Shown piece after piece: positions 35,129 to 42,823 of a stretch of 64,000 nucleotides of DNA. The notes beneath the pieces were generated by a model that had not been told where the DNA came from, ran no database searches, and saw only the letters and a list, made by a program, of their open reading frames with translations. How positions within the stretch are numbered: the first letter of the stretch is position 1; each line of letters opens with the position of its first letter. The position numbers were made by a program, and so were the translations under genes. The stretch is from Chiua virens (Eukaryota > Basidiomycota > Agaricomycetes > Boletales > Boletaceae), in the NCBI GenBank assembly GCA_019787685.1, contig JAHNUO010000013.1:868001-932000 (forward strand), in the 5' to 3' direction.

Positions 35129-35559
35129 TGAAACAACCTAGAACAACCTAGACTGTTAAAGTGTAGTGGTTGAGTGTAGAGGGGGTTCAGTCCAGTGAAG
35201 AGGCGAAAACTCCAAGAGAACTTTGTTAGAGCTCTCTGGCTGTCATTCATGGGGTTTATATACTACATGGAAATCGGAGTTCTAATCTGAGTATGAACTA
35301 CGTAGATAAGCATAATGTATCCTATTGGATGATAAGGTGTGAATAGATATGAGTCATAGATAAGAGCATAGCCTTGCACTGCCGAGTATGAGTCAGTGAT
35401 AAAGGAAATGAAAAGATAAGGTCATGAGGTGATGGATGCTGTGTTATTGTGGTAGCCAATCGGATATGATCCTTTGGACAGCCTTGACATGAGGCGTATA
35501 TCTTTTAGAATAGATCGAAAGTTGGAGTTATGAAGTGAGGAAAAGTTGATATCGTAACA
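35129..35559 (-). repeat. 3' LTR of element G (431 bp)
   Basis: TGTTACGATATC..TTGTTTCA on the minus strand. The last 17 codons of pol lie inside it. The polypurine tract CAGAAGGGGGATAG is at 35560-35573. Confidence 0.93.
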
Positions 35560-38500
35560 CTATCCCCCTTCTGATGATCAGACTCCGAATGATCTATTTC
35601 ATAATTGAGACGATGGAGACTATCCTCATCTTCGTGTGAAGTTTTATCGTCATAGGTTCGGAACATAGAGTTGAATTCGGTTTGTGTGACTTTTAGTTTT
35701 CTTGGGGCATCTGGATGTGCTTCATGGAAGTCAGATATGAGATCTGGCGCATTCTTCAGATTTTTTAGGGGTTCCCAAGTTCTTTCGTCATCATCATAAC
35801 CTTTCCAGTGTATGAGATATTCTAAGCGGCGTCCCTTCATTCGGGAATCAACAATGTAGTCTGCTTCGAATTCTTCTTCTTGGTCATCTCCGATTACAAT
35901 AGGCCGTGGTTTATAAACCGGCTGGTCGGGTAGATGTTCCTTATAGGGTTTGACCTGAGAAATATTTACAACTGGGTGTATTCGCATGGTGCGTGGGAGT
36001 CGAAGTTTTAGAGCGTTCGGTCCGTGTATGGATATTATGTCATAGGGTCCAATCCACTTGTCTGTGAATTTGGGGTGTTGTTTTATTTTTAGGTTTGCTG
36101 TAGAGAGCCAGACCTTATCGCCAATTGAATAGGATGGGGGTTCTGATCTCGATCTATCTGCAACGTTTTTCATATGTTCCGCGGCTTTATCTATATTAGA
36201 TTTGGTTTGTTCTAGAACTCCGGAGAAGTCCGTGATAAAGTTCTGAGCAGCCGGGTTTTTCATAGATTGTGGCATAATTCCCATTCTAGGGACGTAGGAA
36301 CGTGTGATTTCGAATGGTGAGAATTTAGTGGCAGTGTGTTTCTTGCTGTTATAGGAGAATTGTGCGAGAGGAAGCCAGTCGGCCCATGTGTTATCTTTCT
36401 CAGCACAGAACATGCGAAGATATTGTTGCACTTCTCGGTTCATTCGTTCTGATTGTCCATCTGTTTGTGGGTGATGTGCAGTGCTTAATTTGGGTGTTAT
36501 TTTTAACCCTGAGCATATATCTTTCATAAGTTGGGAAGCGAATTGTGGTCCTCTGTCTGATATGATGGTTTTAGGGAGGCCATGATGTTTCCATATGTGT
36601 GAGAGATATAGTTTAGCGAGATCCATAGATGTACACGTTTTGTGGCATGGGATGAATTCGACTTCTTTAGAGAAGCGATCCACAACTGTGAGGATGGAAT
36701 CATAGGAGTGTGAAAGTGGGAGATCTGTGATGAAATCTGCTGAGATATCTTCCCATGGTAATGACGGTGTTTCTAAGGGTTGTAGAAGTCCTGGTGTTTT
36801 CTGATTAGAACCCTTGAAGCGAGCGCATCTTTCACAGTGTGAGATATAATTTTTGACTTCTTCGTTTATTCGGGGCCAAATGTAGGTTCGAGATAGAAGT
36901 TCTAAAGTTTTGTCATAACCGGGGTGTCCTGCTTCCGGTGTGTCATGAAACATGGTTATAGATTTGGTGCGTAATGCATCTGGAATGAAGATCCTATCCC
37001 CCTTTCTAAGGAAGGCGTCCTCGACTTTGTATCCGATAGAAAGTAAGTGTTTCATGGCATTAGGTGATAGTTTCATTGTTTCATGTTGTACGTCAGATAA
37101 GAATTGATCACCATTGTATAGGAGAGTGACGGCTGATCTGATCTTAGATGGATCCATGAGAAGGATTCCTTTGTTATCATCTTCGATTCCGATCATGTGA
37201 TCTTCTCTTCTGCTTAAGGCGTCTGCTTTTCCCATAGTGACTCCAGCCTTGTGGTGCCAAGTGAAGTTAAAGCGTGAGAGGTATTGAGCCCATCTCGCTT
37301 GTCTTCGGTTAAGATCTTGGCGTGTCATAAACCACATAAGGTTCTGGTGGTCATTCCATATTTCAAATTCATGTTTTGCACCCTCAAGGTAGTGGCGCCA
37401 TAGTTCGAGAGAGCGGATAACCGAGAGCATTTCTTTATCGGCTATTGGGTAGTTCCGTTCTTCTGGGGTCATAGAGTGGCTATTGTAAGCGACAGGGTGC
37501 CAAAGTCCTTCCTTTTCTAGAGATAGAACTGCTCCTGTAGCGAAATCCGATGAATCGCATTCTAAGCGATATTTGGCATTCTGATCCGGATAAGCTAGGA
37601 TAGGGGCTGTCGTGAAAGCCTTTTTAAGCATAGTGAATGCTTCGTCACAAGCGAAGGTCCATTCGAATTTCTGATCCTTTTTAGTAAGATCGTGTAAAGG
37701 TCGTGCTATTTTTCCATAATCTTTAATGAATCTGCGATAGAAGTTGGCAAGTCCGAGGAAACTTCTGATGTGTTTGACTGATGTGGGAGTAGGCCATTCT
37801 GCGACCGCTTTGGTTTTCTCGTTGTCCATTTTAATTCCATCAGTTCCCACGATCATTCCGAGGAAGTCCACTTCTTTTACGCGGAAGAAGCATTTTTCTG
37901 GTTTTACGTAGAGATCGTTATCTTCGAGGCGTTTAAGCACTTCGAGTACGATTTTGTCATGAGTTTCATAATCATCGGTGTTCGTAAAGATCATAAGGTC
38001 ATCGATATAGACGACGACGACGCCATTCATGTCGGCAAAGATTTCGTTCATCATGGTTTGAAACGTTGCTGGTGAGTTACATAATCCGAAGTACATGACG
38101 ATGGGTTCGAAAGACCCGCGGTGACAGACAAATGCTGCCTTCCATTCGTCGCCTTCTTTGATGCGTACGTTATTGTATCCCCATCGGAGATCCATTTTTG
38201 TAAATAGCTTTGCGTCTTTTAATTTATCCACAAGCTGCGATATGAGCGGCAAGGGGTAGTTATTTTTGCTGGTATGTTCGTTTAGGTATCGGTAATCTTG
38301 GACCATACGCTTCTTTCCATCTTTCTTTGGGACAAAGAAGACCGGAGATGTCTGTTCGGACTTAGAGGGTCTGATGTAACCTTTCTTTAATTGGTCATCA
38401 ATAAATGCGGAGACCTCCTCTTGTTCTGTGACAGAGAGGGGTATTAAGCGACCCTTCTTTGGAACGAAAGACTCTTTTAGGTCAATGCTGTGATCCCATG

Positions 38501-39368
38501 GTTTTCGTAATGGTATCCTTTCAGATTCTGTTTTTCCAAATACTTTAGCATATTTCATATATTCTCGTGGGACCATCTCTTCAAGAGTGCGTTCCTTAGG
38601 AGGAGGAGGTGGAGTTTCCATGTTTGCGGTAAAAATACGAGATTCCGCGATAGAGTTTGCATATTTAAGTTCTTCTGCGATAATGGAATCCAAGAAATCG
38701 TCTTCTTCTTGAGAATGACATGATTCTGGACATCTCCGCATCACAACTGATCCCGTAGACCAATCTATATGGGGGTTGTGGTGTTTTAACCAAGTGTATC
38801 CGAGGATAAGATCATTTCTTCCAAGGTTGGTAATTTCGGCATCCACTATTTCCCTGTGTCCTTTGTAATCAATCAGGATTTGTGTTGCGTGAGTTATGGA
38901 GCCAGCTTGATTCTTGGTTCCGTCGACATTGTAGACTTGTATGGCATGGGGAAGCACGTGTGTGGGAAGTTTATGCTTAGCGACGTAGTCTTCGTGTATG
39001 AAGATCGCATTAGCTCCACTATCTAAAAGTGCTTTTGCTCCAACATAACCAATTTGGTTTACTGGGGATACCAAAATTGGTAAAATAATTTCTTTTTCTA
39101 CCGATGTAGATCTAATGAAAGACCCATCGGGTATTTGTTTTGGGACAGAATTAAGCACGGAACTATCGTGTCCGCCGCGCTCCGCAGAGACGCTGTCAAC
39201 GCTTTCGTTTTCTGTTGTTTTTGGTGATTTAGGTAGTTTATCCTCTTGCCGGGGAGGTATTTCTGAATAAGCGAAATCAAACTTTAAAGAAACGGTGTTT
39301 TTATATTGTTTAGGAAGAGAGGCGCGAACGTGAGATCCCAGTTTACTCAGTTCGCCTTGCCTTTTCCC
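35505..39368 (-). CDS. Element G pol: protease, RT, RNase H, integrase, chromodomain
   Basis: About 1288 aa if entered by -1 frameshift at 39362-39368; no ATG is needed. Domains in order: retropepsin ALLDSGANAIF (about 39020); RT with MDLRWGYNNV and YIDDLMIFT (about 38000); RNase H with LECDSSDFATGAV, ADKEMLSVIRSLE, NDHQNL and GKADALSRR; integrase zinc binding (HDTPEAGHPG..HCERC); core DDE residues in SADFITDLP (about 36738), ISDRGPQF (about 36555) and DGQSERMN (about 36450); a GPY/F-like KWIGPYDI; then a chromodomain with DYIVDSRMKGRRLEYLIHWKGY and TWEPLKNL (about 35745-35900). The chromodomain is expected to target integration to histone-marked chromatin (chromovirus knowledge). No stop or frameshift was seen. 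Confidence 0.93.
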   Translation of the reverse strand, partial: GKRQGELSKLGSHVRASLPKQYKNTVSLKFDFAYSEIPPRQEDKLPKSPKTTENESVDSVSAERGGHDSSVLNSVPKQIPDGSFIRSTSVEKEIILPILVSPVNQIGYVGAKALLDSGANAIFIHEDYVAKHKLPTHVLPHAIQVYNVDGTKNQAGSITHATQILIDYKGHREIVDAEITNLGRNDLILGYTWLKHHNPHIDWSTGSVVMRRCPESCHSQEEDDFLDSIIAEELKYANSIAESRIFTANMETPPPPPKERTLEEMVPREYMKYAKVFGKTESERIPLRKPWDHSIDLKESFVPKKGRLIPLSVTEQEEVSAFIDDQLKKGYIRPSKSEQTSPVFFVPKKDGKKRMVQDYRYLNEHTSKNNYPLPLISQLVDKLKDAKLFTKMDLRWGYNNVRIKEGDEWKAAFVCHRGSFEPIVMYFGLCNSPATFQTMMNEIFADMNGVVVVYIDDLMIFTNTDDYETHDKIVLEVLKRLEDNDLYVKPEKCFFRVKEVDFLGMIVGTDGIKMDNEKTKAVAEWPTPTSVKHIRSFLGLANFYRRFIKDYGKIARPLHDLTKKDQKFEWTFACDEAFTMLKKAFTTAPILAYPDQNAKYRLECDSSDFATGAVLSLEKEGLWHPVAYNSHSMTPEERNYPIADKEMLSVIRSLELWRHYLEGAKHEFEIWNDHQNLMWFMTRQDLNRRQARWAQYLSRFNFTWHHKAGVTMGKADALSRREDHMIGIEDDNKGILLMDPSKIRSAVTLLYNGDQFLSDVQHETMKLSPNAMKHLLSIGYKVEDAFLRKGDRIFIPDALRTKSITMFHDTPEAGHPGYDKTLELLSRTYIWPRINEEVKNYISHCERCARFKGSNQKTPGLLQPLETPSLPWEDISADFITDLPLSHSYDSILTVVDRFSKEVEFIPCHKTCTSMDLAKLYLSHIWKHHGLPKTIISDRGPQFASQLMKDICSGLKITPKLSTAHHPQTDGQSERMNREVQQYLRMFCAEKDNTWADWLPLAQFSYNSKKHTATKFSPFEITRSYVPRMGIMPQSMKNPAAQNFITDFSGVLEQTKSNIDKAAEHMKNVADRSRSEPPSYSIGDKVWLSTANLKIKQHPKFTDKWIGPYDIISIHGPNALKLRLPRTMRIHPVVNISQVKPYKEHLPDQPVYKPRPIVIGDDQEEEFEADYIVDSRMKGRRLEYLIHWKGYDDDERTWEPLKNLKNAPDLISDFHEAHPDAPRKLKVTQTEFNSMFRTYDDKTSHEDEDSLHRLNYEIDHSESDHQKGDSVTISTFPHFITPTFDLF

Positions 39369-40531
39369 TTTCCGTTCTTATTTTCATACATATCGAAGTA
39401 GTATGCTTGAACTTCCTCAGGGGACATCCCTCGGATGGCGGCAAAGGGGTCTTTAGCCGGTACAGATGGGGAAGTGGTGGAAGTAGAGGATATTGTTTTC
39501 TTCTCTTCCTTGTTTGTTGAGCGGACTTTGCGCGAGCATTGTGTCTTATGAGATCCGCTGTACCACTTGCATTCGGTGCACTGGTTTTTAGGTTTGGTGC
39601 ATTCGTTGGTTCTATGACCTGCACCGCCGCAGTTGTAGCATTTGTTATTGTTGGACTTCTTCTGTCCAAATGCTCTGACTTCTTTTCCTGTGAACCAGCC
39701 ATCTTCGTCTCTTTCGGCGTAAGTGGCTTGGCCAATGTCCATAGCATTGGGATCCTTATACTTTTTGTAGCGGTCTGGTCGCACGTAATTAAGTGCTTCC
39801 ATGGCATTTCCCGCTGTTCGGATCCAGGAAAGGTATGTGATGACCGCGTGATCACGGTCAGGTTCATATTCTGCGTGTTTGGGGTCCGTGTACATAGCGT
39901 GGAAGGGATCCACCCTGTGCCCGTCACGGAAGATTTGGTAAATGATGGAGTGGGCTGTGTTTGCCTCCAGGAGTCTTATCGCATGGGTAGGGTCAATGTG
40001 TGCTTGTAGCCACAGAGCCTCCCATTGGACGATATAGTCCTCTACTCTCATCGTTCCTTGTCTGAGATTTTCTAATTGGGATCTAGCCCAATCAACCTTG
40101 TTGTTTTGTCGGAACATCCCTTCGATGTCCTGTACTAATGTTGCCCATGTAAGAGCGGAGCCTTTAGCTAAGCGCGTTTCTGCGAATTGCGCCGCTTTCT
40201 TTCCTTTCAACCGTGAGAGTACGGCTTGTACGGCCCTGTATGAGCCCTTTGGAATGGCGAGATTGTTTACTTCGAGCCATCCTTTCATCTTGGCCCACCA
40301 TTCTTCGAATTTAGCCATTTCTCCGTCATATGACCCTGGGTCTGCGAAGATTTCGACTTTAGAGGAGGAGGCCGCAGCCTGTGGGGGTATTACGGGTAAA
40401 GCATTGAGTTGCCCTTCTAGGGCGCCGATAAGGGTAGCTTGTTCTGCAACGAGGACGAATGCGGCTTGTAGCCGATCTCCATTTGTGCGGGAAGTATCGT
40501 TCACGACTCCGAGTGCGGTGTGGTAATCCAT
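39347..40531 (-). CDS. Element G gag
   Basis: 394 aa from ATG 40531, three nt after the ORF2 stop. Capsid part with SKVEIFADPGSYDGEMAKFE, WWAKMKGWLEVN and MFRQNNKVDWARSQLENL. Then a CCHC knuckle (CYNCGGAGHRTNEC) and a second Cys/His cluster (CTECKWYSGSHKTQC), ending GKGKGKAN. Capsid and nucleocapsid protein of the particle. The heptamer GGGAAAA lies 12 nt before the stop. Confidence 0.92.
   Translation of the reverse strand: MDYHTALGVVNDTSRTNGDRLQAAFVLVAEQATLIGALEGQLNALPVIPPQAAASSSKVEIFADPGSYDGEMAKFEEWWAKMKGWLEVNNLAIPKGSYRAVQAVLSRLKGKKAAQFAETRLAKGSALTWATLVQDIEGMFRQNNKVDWARSQLENLRQGTMRVEDYIVQWEALWLQAHIDPTHAIRLLEANTAHSIIYQIFRDGHRVDPFHAMYTDPKHAEYEPDRDHAVITYLSWIRTAGNAMEALNYVRPDRYKKYKDPNAMDIGQATYAERDEDGWFTGKEVRAFGQKKSNNNKCYNCGGAGHRTNECTKPKNQCTECKWYSGSHKTQCSRKVRSTNKEEKKTISSTSTTSPSVPAKDPFAAIRGMSPEEVQAYYFDMYENKNGKGKGKAN
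39362..39368 (-). other. -1 frameshift heptamer, element G
   Basis: G GGA AAA in gag frame, a canonical X XXY YYZ slippery site. pol is open in the -1 frame across it, and the gag TGA follows at 39347-39349. Conserved in A. Confidence 0.75.
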
Positions 40532-40534
40532 ATT

Positions 40535-40804
40535 TTAGTTGTTGGATTCGTTATCCCAGTCACCTGCGTTTACTGGAGCGTTCCAAGGACCAGCAGTGTT
40601 GTTGATAACAGGGGGTGCTTGGTATTGATAGTCTTGTTGCTCGTAGGGGGCGTAAAGAGCAAAGATGAAAGTATGTTCGTTGAATTGAAACCTGAAGTTC
40701 AAGGACCTTTGGTAGTCGATAAGATTTTTGGAGATTTGGTAGAACACAAAAGTTATTGTAAGGAAGATTACAAAGATTGCTGCGAAGATGAAATAAGCAA
40801 GCAT
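40535..40804 (-). CDS. ORF2 of element G: small membrane protein
   Basis: 89 aa. Hydrophobic stretch of about 22 residues right after Met (LAYFIFAAIFVIFLTITFVF), then SKNLIDYQRSLNFRFQFNEH, FALYAPYEQQDYQYQAPPV and a tail rich in Asn, Gly and Trp. Most likely a single-pass membrane protein with a short N-terminus. The ATG abuts the ORF1 TAG, and gag follows three nt after its own stop. Highly similar in A and recognisable in 8681-8926, so it is under selection. No family recognised; possible roles in assembly at membranes or spread are guesses. Confidence 0.82.
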   Translation of the reverse strand: MLAYFIFAAIFVIFLTITFVFYQISKNLIDYQRSLNFRFQFNEHTFIFALYAPYEQQDYQYQAPPVINNTAGPWNAPVNAGDWDNESNN

Positions 40805-41371
40805 CTACTGGATGTATCTTTCAGGGAGTCTGAGTGTGTTTCGAGGCCTAAGGTAAGGGTACTCGAGATTATCGTATTGGGAATAAGGACGGATGCGAGT
40901 AGGGACTCGATTAGCCTTGTATCGTCTCAGGATTCTCTTTCTTTCGAGATCTGTCCTGGCGTTCCTTCTCTCAATCTCTCTGGGTGGGAGCCAATCGTTT
41001 GGGTCTCCTAAACTTTCCTCCGATGGTTCTCTCAAAGGAGCTGGTGGGAAAGGGGATGGTTCTCTTTCGGGAATGGGAGCGGGAAAGTATTCGCGCTTAA
41101 CCTCAGGTTCCTCGGTTGGATACCTCAATTCCGGGCTGTCGGACCGGGTTGACTCTCGTTCACTAGAGTAGTCTGGTAAGGGAGTAGTTTCCCCGATAAA
41201 GTGGCCTAATAAGGCGTGGAAAATTTCTGTGTCGGTGCGGTCTTCGGGATCAAGGTCCTCGAGAGCGACGACTTCTGCGAGATAGGCTGCGTCGAAGACG
41301 TAGGGTTCGTCGACGAGGTCAGGGTAAGCCTCTGATGCTGCTGCGATGGCAGAGAGGGGTAGGTTCGACAC
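40805..41371 (-). CDS. ORF1 of element G: acidic, Pro-rich protein upstream of gag
   Basis: About 188 codons ending TAG at 40805-40807. Contains YLAEVVALEDLDPEDRTDTE, FHALLGHFIGE, ERESTRSDSPELRYPTEEPE, then Pro/Glu-rich text, a basic stretch (TDLERKRILRRYKANRVPTR) and RPRNTLRLPERYIQ. The open frame has no ATG at all: its 5' limit is a TGA near 41388. It may therefore be joined by splicing (GTAAGT lies in the leader near 41505) or start at a non-AUG codon. No family recognised; conserved in A and the foldback element. Confidence 0.7.
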   Translation of the reverse strand: MSNLPLSAIAAASEAYPDLVDEPYVFDAAYLAEVVALEDLDPEDRTDTEIFHALLGHFIGETTPLPDYSSERESTRSDSPELRYPTEEPEVKREYFPAPIPEREPSPFPPAPLREPSEESLGDPNDWLPPREIERRNARTDLERKRILRRYKANRVPTRIRPYSQYDNLEYPYLRPRNTLRLPERYIQ

Positions 41372-41591
41372 TGATTGGGCAGGTCAGTTAAGATCTCCTT
41401 TCTGGTCAAGGGTGCGCTATTTGCTTCTGCGATTGCTAGACCTTGAGTCTTTTGCAATTCGGCTTATTGGTAGCAAATGTTCCAACTACTTTTCAAACTT
41501 GGGACTTACTTGGGCCCGGTTGTGTTATTTTGTAGTAGGGGCTACGATGAGGTTGGGACTTGACAGTAGTCGATCAACGGCGAAGATAAAC

Positions 41592-41602
41592 AACAAAGTT
41601 CT
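41592..41602 (-). other. Self-priming site of element G
   Basis: AGAACTTTGTT on the minus strand, two nt from the LTR, complementary over exactly 11 nt to AACAAAGTTCT (41693-41703), which starts 35 nt after TATATAAA (41731-41738). Confidence 0.82.
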
Positions 41603-41604
41603 AA

Positions 41605-42035
41605 TGAAACAACCTAGAACAACCTAGACTGTTAAAGTGTAGTGGTTGAGTGTAGAGGGGGTTCAGTCCAGTGAAGAGGCGAAAACTCCAAGAGAACTTT
41701 GTTAGAGCTCTCTGGCTGTCATTCATGGGGTTTATATACTACATGGAAATCGGAGTTCTAATCTGAGTATGAACTACGTAGATAAGCATAATGTATCCTA
41801 TTGGATGATAAGGTGTGAATAGATATGAGTCATAGATAAGAGCATAGCCTTGCACTGCCGAGTATGAGTCAGTGATAAAGGAAATGAAAAGATAAGGTCA
41901 TGAGGTGATGGATGCTGTGTTATTGTGGTAGCCAATCGGATATGATCCTTTGGACAGCCTTGACATGAGGCGTATATCTTTTAGAATAGATCGAAAGTTG
42001 GAGTTATGAAGTGAGGAAAAGTTGATATCGTAACA
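41605..42035 (-). repeat. 5' LTR of element G (431 bp)
   Basis: Same as 35129-35559 by eye. Holds the promoter and predicted transcript start at 41703. Confidence 0.93.
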
Positions 42036-42364
42036 GAAATCAACCACAGCCATCGTCTTCCACAACCACACCTCTCGTAAGAAGGAGCAAGACCCTGATC
42101 CCATGGACGTAGACACCATCTATGCTCCAAAGCTTACTGAAGCAGAGCAAAAGTGATGCTTCAAACAAAAACTCTGTTTCCACTGTCGCAAACCTGGACA
42201 CCAAACGTCTGCATGCATGGCATTCTCGACCAAAACCCCCACATCCTCCTCAAAGAAAGTATGAAAGACGGCTCCAAAACCTGAACTCATACCCACCTTA
42301 GTAGAAGTAGAGGAGGATGACAAAGACACCATGAGCGTCAACAAGGTGACCACACCGGTCACAG

Positions 42365-42823
42365 TGAAGGTAATAAAATCCTGGCTGTAGTGCAATACTC
42401 AGGGGAATTGAAAGAAAGAAAAAAGAGGGTGAAGGAAAGTGATTCTGTTTGACCCAGGGACAACACTGAGTTGGTGAATGACGAGAAATGATTTTTGAGT
42501 AGTCTGAGATGAATCCGGGGCGAATCTGGATTAAAACGGATAGAAAAGTGGACATGGCAGTCCAATCCAGATCGAGAAAATATGAGGAGAGCAAGAGAAA
42601 ATGAATGTCAACTGAAAACAATGTGCATCTACTCAAATCAATACTCTCATCGCCTTGACTCCACCCGGATACTTTTACATCAACCGCTTTTCATTCCAGA
42701 TTATTCAGCAGCCTCTAGGACTCCTAGACAAACCCGAATCCTTCATTCCTTCAAATATAACCCCCCTTGGGACAAACTTATCGCCCCACCTTTCGTCATA
42801 TCACCTATTTTTAGTTTTCTACA
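42365..42823. mobile_element. Chimeric insertion: two different LTR R-U5 segments head to head
   Basis: The left half (42365-42625) is the reverse complement of the R-U5 part of an E-type LTR (compare 60270-60530). The right half (42626-42823) is the R-U5 part of a B-type 'high' LTR in forward orientation. Both outer ends are U5 ends (TGAAGGTAAT and TTTTCTACA), and U3 is missing from both. Flanks ACAG (42361-42364) and CCAG (42824-42827) resemble a 4-bp TSD with one change. D coding text resumes in frame across the insertion. Confidence 0.78.

Larger units (their letters stand above)
35129..42035 (-). mobile_element. Element G: complete, apparently intact Ty3/Gypsy chromovirus
   Basis: 6907 bp inserted in D gag, minus strand, TSD GAAAT. 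The two 431-bp LTRs read identical by eye. Order of transcription: LTR, self-primer site, ORF1, ORF2, gag, -1 frameshift, pol, polypurine tract, LTR. All frames are open and pol keeps its catalytic residues, so this is the best candidate for an active element here and a possible helper for A and for derivatives such as 7606-9185. Confidence 0.95.
33538..42300 (+). pseudogene. Element D gag, broken and split by two insertions
   Basis: N-terminal part 33538-33738 (LSDLSNDNPEPSTPPSEPQ), then after a frame change 33846-34147 (KPSAFNGFYDCAIPWLNDVA, FMTEGSALTWADTF with TGA), 34853-35128 (SYISSFHNKVVTAGL) and 42036-42300. The last part holds a CCHC knuckle (CFHCRKPGHQTSAC) after a TGA. Word order is typical of chromovirus Gag. 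Confidence 0.8.
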
